Below are positions 1 to 8,995 of a DNA stretch of 30,919 bases, in pieces (position 1 is the first letter of the stretch; each line of letters begins with the position of its first letter). This DNA is from RGIG8775 sp045660295 (GTDB lineage Bacteria > Bacillota > Clostridia > Oscillospirales > CAG-272). The notes beneath the pieces are model-generated. The model worked only from the letters and a program-made list of their open reading frames with translations. It was not told the DNA's origin and made no database searches. Position numbers and translations under genes: made by a program. The stretch lies in NCBI GenBank assembly GCA_045660295.1, contig JAZRDN010000011.1, forward strand, positions 1 through 30,919. Reading direction: 5' to 3'.

Positions 1-261
1 AATCCGAACTCGGTTTTGTAAGGCAAATATTTGTATATGCTTCGGTAAATTTTCTTGCAATATCCGCATATTGCCGCGAAAATTTATCTCGCCTATCCTA
101 AATATTTGCTCTTTCAAAACTCGTAGACCCTCAAGCCTTAATTTTGGTGTGATTTTGGTGCTTGGCGAACGCCGCCAAGTGTGGACTTTGCAAGTGAGAC
201 AAGTGCCATAAAGCGCCGAAAATTCAGGCTTTAGGGCGGGTTCGGATTATTCTCTCTTGCC
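1..261 (-). mobile_element. TIR/structured repeat element, copy A (subfamily 1, cut by window start)
   Basis: This is the reverse complement of the element seen intact at 30284-30557. It ends with the terminal repeat finishing in CTCTCTTGCC at 261 and is followed by TA (262-263). About 13 bases of the other terminal repeat lie outside the window. By eye it differs from copy C at only about four positions. All internal stems are present: the GGCGAACGCC-type hairpin near 161-181, the ATATCCGCATATTGC hairpin near 61-76 and the AAATATTTG arms near 27-35 and 103-112. It carries no meaningful ORF. It lies upstream of yqfC in the orientation opposite to the right-hand copies. Confidence 0.85.
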
Positions 262-325
262 TAAGCATATATTTTACTATAAATTTATTGATTTTTGATC
301 GAATATATTCTTTAGGGGTGACAGA

Positions 326-649
326 ATGAAAAATAAAAAAAGCGAAAAAAACAGACTCTGCAAGCCGAGCTTTTTCGAGTCGGTGAGCAAGGGGCTTGAT
401 ATTGATGCCGACATGATATGCCGCGGATTTTGCGCCGAGCTGAGAGGAAAGAACAGAGTCGAGCTGTGCGGAGTAAAAAGGATATTTACCTACTCGGATA
501 TCTTGATATCATTTGTTACCGCGGACGGAATCTTTTCGGTGCGCGGGGCGAGACTCCATTGCGCGTCCTTTAAGCGTGGGGCGGTTATAGTTGAGGGCGA
601 GATATACGCTATGGGCTTTGAAGGTGAGGGTGGCAATGAGATTGTTTGA
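326..649 (+). CDS. yqfC: Sporulation protein YqfC (YabP/YqfC family)
   Basis: 107 residues, the usual size for YqfC. Residues about 43-100 show the family core, a beta-rich repeat running through VELCGVKRIFTYSDILISF and then VRGARLHC and VEGEIYAMGF. In Bacilli and Clostridia yqfC is part of the mother-cell sporulation programme and is always paired with yqfD, as here. The start is set by AGGGGTG seven bases upstream of ATG 326. The 3' end overlaps the next gene by 14 bp, so the two are probably translationally coupled. The gene begins 62 bp after the TA that closes element copy A. I see no convincing sigma-E promoter in that gap, so transcription could start inside or beyond the element. Exact biochemical role in the family is unknown. 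Confidence 0.9.
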   Translation: MKNKKSEKNRLCKPSFFESVSKGLDIDADMICRGFCAELRGKNRVELCGVKRIFTYSDILISFVTADGIFSVRGARLHCASFKRGAVIVEGEIYAMGFEGEGGNEIV

Positions 650-1811
650 ACTGTTTGGCGGCAAATGTGTTGTCTCCACGCCGCACAAAAACGCAGCAAA
701 GCTGCTTAACATCTGTATGAGACTGGAGACTGTGTATACCAATCCCAAGTTTTTCGATGGCGTCTTCAGCATAGAGTGCGGAAAATCTGCTTTTGACAGA
801 ATAGCCAAGGCGTGTGAAAGCCGCGGCATTGAGATACAACGCTCTTATTACGGCGGACTTCCCATGCTTGTCGCAAAATATAAGAACCGCCTCGGGCTTC
901 TCGTCGGCGCAGTGATGTCGGTGGCAATTGTTTTACTGTCGCTTAACGTGGTGTGGAGGGTCGAGGTGTCGGGCAACGAAAGCGTATCATACACCGAGGT
1001 GGAGACTCTGCTCGCCGAAAACGGCTTTGGGGTGGGAAGCTTTATTTCGTCAGCCGACCTTACGCTTATAGAAAACAGAATTATGAAAAACGACCCGAGA
1101 ATAGCCTGGATATCAGTAAACATGAACGGTACTGTGGCAAACATTGAGATAAGAGAGACCAAAAAGGGTGAGAGGCGACCGCAAGCCGCCGCCGACCTCG
1201 TCGCCGTGCGTGACGGTAAGATAGAGAGGATAGAGTCGTTTGACGGAAACTGTATTGTTAAGGTGGGGGATGTGGTTCGTGCGGGTGACGTTCTTGTGAG
1301 CGGAATTTACTCAAACGAGAACGGAGATTATCGCACCACACGCGCCGAGGGCGAGATATTCGCGCGCACTTTGAGGCAGTTTTCAATAGAAGTGCCCTTT
1401 GAAATCACCGAAAAAGTGTATACAGGGCGCAAATACAGCGAAATTTATATAAATTTTTTCAAAAATTATATAAAAGTTTTCGCAAATACTGGAAAAATGC
1501 CCCCAACTTGTGATATAATATATAGGAATGGAGAATTGGGGCTTCCGCACTTTTCGGATATTCCCGTTGGATACTTGAAAACCGAGTATCTTGAGTATGG
1601 GGAGCGAACCGTGAAACTCTCCGAGGATGAAGCAATGGAAAGAGCCTTTACCTTGCTTGACGGCGAATTGAGTTTGCTTTCTGAAAAGGCGGAGCTTCTC
1701 ATGAAAAATATTGAATTTGAAATAAGCGACAGCGCGTATGTTCTTAGGTGCAGTGTGGTCTGTATCGAGAATATCGCCCGAGTGCGCGAGATAGACGCAA
1801 AAACACCGTAA
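636..1811 (+). CDS. yqfD: Sporulation protein YqfD
   Basis: 391 residues from ATG 636, which follows GGTGAGGG and overlaps yqfC; an in-frame ATG at 591 lies too far inside yqfC and lacks a ribosome site. The protein has a cytoplasmic N-terminal domain (about 1-85), one clear membrane helix at about 86-107 (LGLLVGAVMSVAIVLLSLNV) and a large outer part beginning with a POTRA-like stretch (about 108-180: VEVSGNESVSYTEVETLL, then DPRIAWISVNMNGTVANIEI). YqfD is a sporulation membrane protein made in the mother cell and needed for efficient spore formation in Bacillus and Clostridium. Length and topology match the family. It leads directly into phoH after 18 bp, as in many Firmicutes. Confidence 0.9.
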   Translation: MRLFELFGGKCVVSTPHKNAAKLLNICMRLETVYTNPKFFDGVFSIECGKSAFDRIAKACESRGIEIQRSYYGGLPMLVAKYKNRLGLLVGAVMSVAIVLLSLNVVWRVEVSGNESVSYTEVETLLAENGFGVGSFISSADLTLIENRIMKNDPRIAWISVNMNGTVANIEIRETKKGERRPQAAADLVAVRDGKIERIESFDGNCIVKVGDVVRAGDVLVSGIYSNENGDYRTTRAEGEIFARTLRQFSIEVPFEITEKVYTGRKYSEIYINFFKNYIKVFANTGKMPPTCDIIYRNGELGLPHFSDIPVGYLKTEYLEYGERTVKLSEDEAMERAFTLLDGELSLLSEKAELLMKNIEFEISDSAYVLRCSVVCIENIARVREIDAKTP

Positions 1812-1829
1812 AACGGGGAAAGAGGTATT

Positions 1830-2858
1830 ATGGCGCAGAAAATTGTAAAATCCGAAACCAGTGAGCTTACGTCAAGGCTTTTCGGAAGCTTTGACGCTAA
1901 CGTCAAGGCAATAGAGAACAGCTTCGGAGTCGATATCCAGAACCGAAGTGCCGAAAGCGGCGACGCTATACTCATAAACGGTGAGGAGGATAACGTAAAC
2001 AACGCCGCAAGGGTTATAGAATATCTTAAGGGCGTGGCGCGTATAAACGAGTCGATAGAGGAGCAATCGGTAAGATACGTTATCGACATGGTGCGCGGCG
2101 GAGATGCCGACGCGCTTGAAAGTCTTGACGGTGACTGTATATGTATCACCCACAGAGGTAAGCCCATAAAGGCAAAGACCGTGGGACAGAAGCACTATAT
2201 CAAGGCAATAGAGAAAAACACCATAGTTCTCGGTGTAGGTCCTGCGGGTACGGGTAAGACCTTCCTTGCTGTCGCAATGGCGGTCAAGGCGTTGCGTGCC
2301 AAGCAGGTCAGCCGTATAATCCTTACTCGCCCCGCTATCGAAGCGGGCGAAAAGCTGGGATTTCTTCCGGGCGATCTGCAAAGTAAGATAGACCCCTATC
2401 TCCGTCCGCTTTACGATGCCCTTTACGAAATGATGGGAAGTGAGGCTTACGCGAGATATGTTGAGAAGGGCGTTATCGAGATAGCGCCGCTTGCCTATAT
2501 GAGAGGTCGTACACTTGACGACTCGTTCATTATTCTCGACGAGGCACAGAATGCCACACCCGAACAAATGAAAATGTTCCTGACACGTCTCGGCTTTAAC
2601 TCAAAGGTCGTCGTTACGGGTGACCTTACACAGACCGACCTGCCCAGCGGACAAAAGAGCGGTCTGGCGGCGGCTGTCAAGATACTTGACGGTATAGACG
2701 ATATCTATATCCATTACTTTACCGAGCGAGACGTTGTAAGACATAAGTTGGTGCAAAAGATTATTCTGGCTTACGAAAAGCACGAGCGCGAAGCGGCTCG
2801 AAAGGCAGAGGAACGACGCGCGGCAAGAACTAAAATTACGGGAAAACCCAATCAGTAA
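1830..2858 (+). CDS. phoH: PhoH-like ATPase
   Basis: 342 residues. Walker A GPAGTGKT is at residues 137-144 and Walker B FIILDEAQN at about 232-240, both in the form typical of the PhoH family. The TRPAIEAGEKLGFLPGD segment (about 165-181) is the family signature. The N-terminal ~110 residues form the small RNA-binding-like region found in the long PhoH form. The C-terminus is Lys/Arg/Ala rich. PhoH proteins are cytoplasmic ATPases/helicases linked to RNA metabolism, and the gene is usually next to ybeY, as here (12-bp gap). The ribosome site is AAAGAGG before ATG 1830. In Bacillus the c-di-AMP phosphodiesterase gene pgpH lies between phoH and ybeY; it is absent here. Confidence 0.95.
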   Translation: MAQKIVKSETSELTSRLFGSFDANVKAIENSFGVDIQNRSAESGDAILINGEEDNVNNAARVIEYLKGVARINESIEEQSVRYVIDMVRGGDADALESLDGDCICITHRGKPIKAKTVGQKHYIKAIEKNTIVLGVGPAGTGKTFLAVAMAVKALRAKQVSRIILTRPAIEAGEKLGFLPGDLQSKIDPYLRPLYDALYEMMGSEAYARYVEKGVIEIAPLAYMRGRTLDDSFIILDEAQNATPEQMKMFLTRLGFNSKVVVTGDLTQTDLPSGQKSGLAAAVKILDGIDDIYIHYFTERDVVRHKLVQKIILAYEKHEREAARKAEERRAARTKITGKPNQ

Positions 2859-2870
2859 GAGGACTTTATT

Positions 2871-3347
2871 ATGAAACTTAAAATATACTTTGAAAATAAT
2901 CAGGAAAAAGAAGCGATCACATATAAGCTGAAGATGCTCATTCGCAGAGCGGTCTTGGCGGCGCTTGAATATGAGAATGTCGAGGAGGACTGTGAGGTCT
3001 CGATAACCTTCTGTGACGACGAAAAGATCCGCGAGCTTAATAATAAGTTCCGTGGGATCGACAGAGCCACCGACGTGCTCTCTTTTCCGCTTTTTGACGA
3101 GGAAACACCCGAGTATCTCGTTCCCGAGATAGACTGTATGCTCGGCGATATCGTTATCTCGCTTGAACGCGCGAGAGCGCAGGCGGAGGAGTTCGGGCAC
3201 AGCTATGAGCGCGAGGCGGCTTTCCTTGCGGTACACTCGGTGCTTCATCTGCTTGGCTACGACCACGAAACGGGCGAGGAGGACGAGCTTGATATGAGAA
3301 AACGACAGAGCGAAATAATGGAAAAAATGGGTCTTAGTGTGAAGTAA
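2871..3347 (+). CDS. ybeY: Endoribonuclease YbeY (rRNA maturation)
   Basis: 158 residues, standard length. The zinc-binding motif HxxxHxxxxxH is intact as HSVLHLLGYDH, with His122, His126 and His132. The conserved NKFRGIDRATDVLSFP block is at about 58-73. YbeY is a single-strand-specific metal endoribonuclease acting in 16S rRNA 3'-end processing and 70S ribosome quality control. It follows phoH by 12 bp and precedes era, another 16S rRNA maturation factor, by 12 bp, so the three form one ribosome-assembly block. The ribosome site AGAGGA lies just before the ATG. The usual Bacillus intervening genes dgkA and cdd are not present between ybeY and era. Confidence 0.96.
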   Translation: MKLKIYFENNQEKEAITYKLKMLIRRAVLAALEYENVEEDCEVSITFCDDEKIRELNNKFRGIDRATDVLSFPLFDEETPEYLVPEIDCMLGDIVISLERARAQAEEFGHSYEREAAFLAVHSVLHLLGYDHETGEEDELDMRKRQSEIMEKMGLSVK

Positions 3348-3359
3348 GAGAGGTAATAA

Positions 3360-4253
3360 ATGAAAAAGACAGGATTTATAGCAATAGTAGGACGTCCCAA
3401 CGTGGGCAAATCCACACTTATGAATACTATTCTTGGTGAGAAGGTGGCTATCGTTTCAAGCAAGCCCCAGACCACCAGAAACCGCATTATAGGAATACAC
3501 ACCAGAGACGAGGAACAGTATGTTTTCGTTGATACCCCCGGTATGCACACGCCCAAGAACTACCTTGGCGAATATATGGTAAACGCCGCTAATAGCTCCA
3601 TGCGCGAGGCTGATGCCGTTGTGCTTGTGGTTGACGCCGGCAGAGAGTCAAGCCACGTTGAGGATGAGGTCATCGAGTATCTTAAAAAGTCGGAGATACC
3701 CTCTGTTCTCGCAATTAATAAGGTTGATCTTTATAACCGCGAGCAGATAGCGGCAACTATTGCCCACTATGCGGACAAGCATAGCTTTGATGCCTTTGTG
3801 CCGATTTGCGCTAAGAACGGTAAGGCGGTGAACGAGCTTCTTGACGAGTGCTCTAAGTTCCTTGCGGAATCCGAGTGGTTTTTTCCCGACGATATGATAA
3901 CCGACCAGCCCGAAAGGCAGATCGCGTCCGAAATAATCCGTGAGAAGATACTTAAGACTCTTAACAAGGAGATACCTCACGGCACGGCAGTGGTCATAGA
4001 GGAATTCCGAGATGAGGGGACGCTTATCAGTATCAGAGCCGAAATATTCTGCGAGAAGGCGTCTCACAAGGGAATAATCGTTGGAAAGAACGGCGCGGGA
4101 CTTAAGCTTATCGGAAGCTACGCAAGACAGGACCTTGAAAAGTTCTTCGGAACAAAGGTGTACCTTAACCTTTGGGTCAAGGTCAAGGAAAACTGGCGCG
4201 ACAGCGTGGGAATGGTGACTAACTTCGGTTATAACAATAAGGACGATAATTAA
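3360..4253 (+). CDS. era: GTPase Era
   Basis: 297 residues, typical for Era. GTPase motifs in order: G1 GRPNVGKS (11-18), the switch I region with QTTRNRI (about 37-43), G3 DTPG (58-61) and G4 NKVD (120-123). The C-terminal KH domain carries IVGKNGAGLKLIG followed by the ending LWVKVKENWRD, the classic Era finish. Era binds the 3' end of 16S rRNA next to the anti-Shine-Dalgarno sequence and is needed for 30S assembly, working at the membrane-proximal cytoplasm. Ribosome site AGAGG precedes ATG 3360. RecO follows after 18 bp, the widespread Firmicute order. Confidence 0.98.
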   Translation: MKKTGFIAIVGRPNVGKSTLMNTILGEKVAIVSSKPQTTRNRIIGIHTRDEEQYVFVDTPGMHTPKNYLGEYMVNAANSSMREADAVVLVVDAGRESSHVEDEVIEYLKKSEIPSVLAINKVDLYNREQIAATIAHYADKHSFDAFVPICAKNGKAVNELLDECSKFLAESEWFFPDDMITDQPERQIASEIIREKILKTLNKEIPHGTAVVIEEFRDEGTLISIRAEIFCEKASHKGIIVGKNGAGLKLIGSYARQDLEKFFGTKVYLNLWVKVKENWRDSVGMVTNFGYNNKDDN

Positions 4254-4271
4254 AAGAAAGGCGGTGCGGAC

Positions 4272-5060
4272 GTGCAGTATACCGTTGACGGTCTTGTCGT
4301 CCGCGAGGTAGAGGCGGGCGAAAACGATAAAAGAATAACCCTGCTTACCGCCGATAAGGGCAAGATAACAGTGTCGGCAAAGGGCGCTCGCTCGCTTAAA
4401 AGCAAGTACATGAACGCCGTCGGGCTATTTACCTACGGCAACTATGAGATCACCGAGAGGGCGGGCTATTCATGGCTTGGCGGCGCTTCGATAATAGAGC
4501 CGTTTTATGCCATAAGGGATAATATCGACAGACTTTCGTTGGCATCGTATATCGTTGACGTTGCGGGTGAGCTTTCGGGCGAGGGCGAGCCGGCGGAGGA
4601 GCTTTTGCGCCTCACGCTCAACACGCTTTACGCTATAGCCAAGGACTTGAGGCCCTACGCGCAGATAAAAGCCGTTTACGAGCTCCGCTCCATGTCGATG
4701 TCGGGTTATATGCCCATGCTTGACGGTTGCGGACTTTGCGGTAAGGAAAAAGCCGAGCTTATGTACCTTGATATAATGAACGGAATGCTCAAATGCGACG
4801 AGTGTATCCATAAGCTCAACTCAAACCGCGAGATAACTGTTGCTGAGGACGGTGCGTCAATAATACTTGTGCCTATGAGCCATAGCGCGCTTTCGGCGGC
4901 GAGATACGTAAATGAGGCTCCGCTTGAAAAGGTGCTATCGTTTCTTCCCGACGAAAACACTCTTAATATGCTTTCAAAAATGAGTGAGACTTACCTTTTG
5001 CACCACCTTGAAAAATCATTTTCCTCACTTGATTTTTATAATTCACTTAAAAATTTTTGA
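4272..5060 (+). CDS. recO: DNA repair protein RecO
   Basis: 262 residues from a GTG start at 4272, chosen because AAAGGCGG lies 8-9 bases upstream and the N-terminal OB-fold begins at once (YTVDGLVVREVEAGENDKRITLLT). The OB-fold covers about 1-80. The C-terminal helical domain holds a four-cysteine zinc site, CGLC at 153-156 and CDEC at 175-178. RecO loads RecA onto SSB-coated single-strand DNA with RecR and also anneals complementary strands. It is cotranscribed with era upstream (18 bp) and mutS2 downstream (17 bp), so repair and anti-recombination functions share one transcript. Confidence 0.95.
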   Translation: MQYTVDGLVVREVEAGENDKRITLLTADKGKITVSAKGARSLKSKYMNAVGLFTYGNYEITERAGYSWLGGASIIEPFYAIRDNIDRLSLASYIVDVAGELSGEGEPAEELLRLTLNTLYAIAKDLRPYAQIKAVYELRSMSMSGYMPMLDGCGLCGKEKAELMYLDIMNGMLKCDECIHKLNSNREITVAEDGASIILVPMSHSALSAARYVNEAPLEKVLSFLPDENTLNMLSKMSETYLLHHLEKSFSSLDFYNSLKNF

Positions 5061-5077
5061 TGTGAAAGGGCATGGTA

Positions 5078-7468
5078 ATGCTTTATAACGATAAAAACAT
5101 AAAAACTCTTGAATTTGACAAGATAAGAGAAATGCTTGCCGACTGCGCCGCCACGGCGGGGGCAAAGGAAAGCGCTCTCACGCTTGCGCCGTCGGTCTAC
5201 CCCGAGGAGATTCTTCGCAGACTCAGAAGAACCACCGATTCAAGACGGCTTATCGACGCCAAGGGCGTGCCGTCTTTCGGAATGGTCGCTGACGTTACAG
5301 AGGTTTGCGAAAGAGCAGAAAAAGGAGCGACCTTGAGCGCTCGTGAGCTTCTTGACGTGGCAAACGTGCTCCGCACTTCTCGCTCGCTTGTCGATTACAT
5401 TAAAACAAACAAACTTTTCGATACCTCAATTGATGAGATATTCGCGCGCCTTATTCCCAATAAAGCGCTTGAGGACAGAATATACCGTTCGATAATTTCC
5501 GAGGAAATGATTGCCGACGAGGCAAGCCGTGAGCTTGGAGATATCAGACGCAAAATAAGGATAGCGAGCAACCGAATAAAGGAGACTCTGCAGAAATATA
5601 TCGCGGGTGGCTCGTATTCCAAATATTTGCAGGAGAATATCGTAACAGTTAAAAACGGACGTTATGTTGTTCCCGTAAAGGCAGAGCATAAGAATGAGGT
5701 AAAGGGTCTTATCCACGACACCTCGGCATCGGGCTCGACTATATTTGTAGAGCCGTCGGCGGTGGTTGACGCCAATAACGAGATACGCATACTTGAAACC
5801 AAGGAACAGCGTGAGATAGAAAAGATACTGCACGAAATGTCGGTGGAGGTGGGCGTGAATGAGGCGGCTATAAAGCTCGACTACCTTAATATCACAGAGC
5901 TTGCGTTTATCTTCGCCTGCGGAAAGCTCTCCGAAAAGCTGAACGCTACCGCGCCTATTATTTCGGGAGACAGAAGCCTTAATCTTATCAAGGCAAGACA
6001 CCCGCTTATAAACAATGATAGCGTAGTTCCCGTGGATATATCTATGGGCGACGGTTACGATACGCTTGTTATAACAGGACCAAACACAGGCGGTAAGACC
6101 GTGTCGCTCAAGACCGTGGGTCTCTTTGCGCTTATGGCTCAGTCGGGGCTTCATGTCCCCGCGGAGGAGCGTTCCTCAATATGTATCTTTGATAACATTC
6201 TGGTGGATATAGGCGACGAACAGAGTATAGAGCAGTCGCTCTCCACATTCAGCTCGCATATGGTGAATATCGTTTCTATGCTTAAGGAGGTAGGAAACCG
6301 TTCGCTGGTGCTCTTTGACGAGCTTGGCGGTGGAACAGACCCTATCGAGGGCGCGGCGCTTGCCGTGGCTATCATAGAGTACGTTCGCGAAAAGGGCGCG
6401 ATGTGTCTCTCTACAACTCACTATTCCGAGCTTAAGGCGTATGCGCTTGATACCGAGGGTGTTTGCAACGCTTCCTGTGAGTTCGATGTGGAGACCCTTA
6501 AGCCCACTTATAAGCTCATAATCGGCGCACCGGGTAAATCCAACGCATTTGCCATATCCTCAAAGCTGGGGCTTCCCGACGAGATAATCGGACGGGCTAA
6601 GGACTACGTAAGCTCCGATAATAAGAGGTTTGAGGATATTATCGAAAAGCTTGAGGTCAGCCGCGTGGAAATGGAAAAGCGCCGCGAGGAGACCGCACAG
6701 ATGAAGGAGGACTACGAGCGTTTTAAAGCCGAGTCCGAAAAGCATATCTCTCAAAAGCTGCGTGAAGCCGAGGCGACTCTTGAAAAGGCGAGAAGTAAGT
6801 CGGCTTCAATGGTCGAAAGCGCAAAGGCTTCAAGCGAGTTTATCTTTGACCAGCTTGAAAAGGTGAAGAAAAAGCAGGAAGCTGAAAACTTCGGAAGCGA
6901 GCTTGAACGCACCAGACAGGCGGTGAGGGAGCATATCCGTAAAAACGACGATAAATATAATCCCGTCGATGAAAAGAAAAACGAGAATTACGTTTTGCCC
7001 AGAAAGCTGCGTAAGGGCGACACCGTATTTATCGTGAATATCGGCAAAGAGGGCGTTGTGCTCGATGAGCCCGATAATAGCGGAAACGTTCAAGTGCAGG
7101 CGGGAATTATCAAGACCCGAACAAAGGTCAAAAATCTTCGCCTTGTGGAGCAGGCTCCGCAATTTATCGACAAGGATAATAAAAAGACCGATGCCAACAG
7201 CTACAAAGCCACCGTGCGCCGTGATTGCACCGATGAGATAGACCTTCGGGGCATGACGGGTGACGAGGCTTGGCTTGCTGTGGACAAGTATCTTGACGAG
7301 GCAATGCTTACAGGCTTCCATACCGTAAGGCTTATCCACGGAAAGGGTACGGGAGCGCTCAAGACTGCTCTTTGGCAGTATCTTAAGGGAGACCGAAGAA
7401 TAACAGGCTTCCGCATCGGCAGATATGGCGAGGGTGATGGCGGCGTTACCGTCGTTGAATTGAAATAA
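5078..7468 (+). CDS. mutS2: Endonuclease MutS2
   Basis: 796 residues from ATG 5078. An ATG at 5072 is in frame, but only the second has proper spacing (7 bases) from AAAGGG at 5065-5070. Order: clamp/lever helices; ATPase with Walker A GPNTGGKT (about 334-341) and Walker B LVLFDELGGGTDP (about 410-422); the STTHYSELK signature; a long charged coiled coil (about 510-620); a KOW-like segment (LRKGDTVFIVNIGKEGVVL); and a C-terminal Smr domain with IDLRGMTGDEAW and HGKGTG. MutS2 lacks the mismatch-recognition domain of MutS. It suppresses recombination by resolving intermediates, and is also reported to rescue collided ribosomes. All key motifs are intact. It is the last gene of the run started at yqfC. 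Confidence 0.97.
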   Translation: MLYNDKNIKTLEFDKIREMLADCAATAGAKESALTLAPSVYPEEILRRLRRTTDSRRLIDAKGVPSFGMVADVTEVCERAEKGATLSARELLDVANVLRTSRSLVDYIKTNKLFDTSIDEIFARLIPNKALEDRIYRSIISEEMIADEASRELGDIRRKIRIASNRIKETLQKYIAGGSYSKYLQENIVTVKNGRYVVPVKAEHKNEVKGLIHDTSASGSTIFVEPSAVVDANNEIRILETKEQREIEKILHEMSVEVGVNEAAIKLDYLNITELAFIFACGKLSEKLNATAPIISGDRSLNLIKARHPLINNDSVVPVDISMGDGYDTLVITGPNTGGKTVSLKTVGLFALMAQSGLHVPAEERSSICIFDNILVDIGDEQSIEQSLSTFSSHMVNIVSMLKEVGNRSLVLFDELGGGTDPIEGAALAVAIIEYVREKGAMCLSTTHYSELKAYALDTEGVCNASCEFDVETLKPTYKLIIGAPGKSNAFAISSKLGLPDEIIGRAKDYVSSDNKRFEDIIEKLEVSRVEMEKRREETAQMKEDYERFKAESEKHISQKLREAEATLEKARSKSASMVESAKASSEFIFDQLEKVKKKQEAENFGSELERTRQAVREHIRKNDDKYNPVDEKKNENYVLPRKLRKGDTVFIVNIGKEGVVLDEPDNSGNVQVQAGIIKTRTKVKNLRLVEQAPQFIDKDNKKTDANSYKATVRRDCTDEIDLRGMTGDEAWLAVDKYLDEAMLTGFHTVRLIHGKGTGALKTALWQYLKGDRRITGFRIGRYGEGDGGVTVVELK

Positions 7469-7505
7469 ATTTTAAATTCAAATAAATTTAAGGAAGGTAA
7501 AAACT

Positions 7506-8990
7506 ATGAACACTTTGAAAATGCTTGCAATCGACCTTGGCGCTTCCAGCGGCAGAGGTATCGTTGGTAGTTTTGACGGCAAAAAGCTGGAGCTTGTTGA
7601 AAATCACAGATTCGCAAACGAGCCCGTAAACGTAGCAGGACGCTTTACGTGGGATATTCTCCGTATATTCCATGAGATAAAGAATTCTATCCGTCAGACA
7701 GTGCTTGACGGAGATAACGTAAAGAGTATGGGTATTGATACCTGGGGCGTTGACTACGGCTTGCTCGACAAGCATGGCAGACTCCTCTCCAATCCCACCC
7801 ATTACAGAGATACCAGAACCGACGGTGTTACCGAATACGTAAAGAATTTTGTCTCGATTGATGAGATTTATTCTGTTACCGGTATGCAGACGATAGATTT
7901 TAATACTATTTTCCAGCTTGCCACCGAGCTTCGCGATAACCCAGACGTTTTCGCGGCGGTCGATAAGATGCTTTTCATTCCCGACCTTCTTGACTATTTC
8001 CTTACGGGAAAAGCAAGCACAGAGTATACCGTGGCATCTACAGGCGCGATACTCAACGCGCGCACCAAGGAGTACGCATGGGATATCATTGATAAAATCG
8101 GTATTCCGAGAAGCGTGTTTGCCGAGATAGTTCAGCCCGCGCATAACGTAGGAAAGCTTCTTCCGCAGATAATTGAGGAGGTTGGACAGACCGAACTTGA
8201 CGTGGTAAAGGTAGCCTCTCACGATACCGCCAGCGCGGTTCTTGCCGTTCCCGCAAAGAGCGATAAATTCATTTACATAAGCAGCGGTACGTGGTCGCTT
8301 ATGGGCACGGAGCTTAAAGCACCTCTTATCAACGCTGATACCGCTCGCCTTAACTATACAAACGAGGGCGGCGCGGAGAATACTATACGCTTCCTTAAGA
8401 ATATTATGGGACTTTGGATCCTTCAGGAATCCAGACGTCAGTGGAAGCGCGAGGGTAAGGATTACAGCTTTGGAGACCTTGCTGCAATGGCAAAGAGCGC
8501 CGCTCCTTACCGCTCTATCATCAACCCTGATGATAAGATCTTCGCTACACCCGGTAATATGCCCAAGCGTATCGCCGAGTATTGTAAGAACAGCGGTCAG
8601 TACGTTCCCGAGACCGAGGGCGAGATAGTCCGTTGTATTCTGGATAGCCTTTCCATGCGTTACAGAGCCACAACCGAGAATATCGCCGAGCTTACGGGCG
8701 AAATTCCTACGGCAATCAATATCGTTGGCGGCGGAACTCAGGATAAGCTCCTTTGCCAGCTTACTGCCGATGCTTGCGGTCTTGACGTAGTAGCAGGTCC
8801 CGTTGAGGCTACTGCTATCGGTAATATCTGCGTTCAGGCTATCGCCGCAGGCGAGCTTGCTAACATGAAGGAGGCGCGTCAGGTCGTTGCCGATTCCTTT
8901 GACGTTGCGTATTATTCTCCCAACACAGCGGTCAAGTCTATGGTGGACGATGCCTACGGTAAGTTCTGCGAGCTTACTTCAAAAGAATAA
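7506..8990 (+). CDS. rhaB: Rhamnulokinase
   Basis: 494 residues, FGGY carbohydrate-kinase fold. The N-terminal phosphate loop DLGASSGR (10-17) and the early segment FTWDILRIFHEIKNSI are characteristic of rhamnulokinase. Other blocks are GIDTWGVDYGLLD, YISSGTWSLMGTE and the C-terminal ATP-binding NIVGGGTQDKLLCQLTADACG followed by GPVEATAIGN. It phosphorylates L-rhamnulose to rhamnulose-1-phosphate in L-rhamnose breakdown. The start has AAGGAAGG upstream. The gene is 37 bp after mutS2 with no obvious terminator between. The matching isomerase rhaA lies 19 kb away on the other strand, and no aldolase (rhaD) is in the window. The following transporter gene begins 5 bp after the stop. Confidence 0.95.
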   Translation: MNTLKMLAIDLGASSGRGIVGSFDGKKLELVENHRFANEPVNVAGRFTWDILRIFHEIKNSIRQTVLDGDNVKSMGIDTWGVDYGLLDKHGRLLSNPTHYRDTRTDGVTEYVKNFVSIDEIYSVTGMQTIDFNTIFQLATELRDNPDVFAAVDKMLFIPDLLDYFLTGKASTEYTVASTGAILNARTKEYAWDIIDKIGIPRSVFAEIVQPAHNVGKLLPQIIEEVGQTELDVVKVASHDTASAVLAVPAKSDKFIYISSGTWSLMGTELKAPLINADTARLNYTNEGGAENTIRFLKNIMGLWILQESRRQWKREGKDYSFGDLAAMAKSAAPYRSIINPDDKIFATPGNMPKRIAEYCKNSGQYVPETEGEIVRCILDSLSMRYRATTENIAELTGEIPTAINIVGGGTQDKLLCQLTADACGLDVVAGPVEATAIGNICVQAIAAGELANMKEARQVVADSFDVAYYSPNTAVKSMVDDAYGKFCELTSKE

Positions 8991-8995
8991 TAACC

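Noticed and set aside
262..325. Sigma-E promoter before yqfC
   Set aside because: ATATATT motifs are present but no matching -10 at the right distance; the region is too AT-rich to call.
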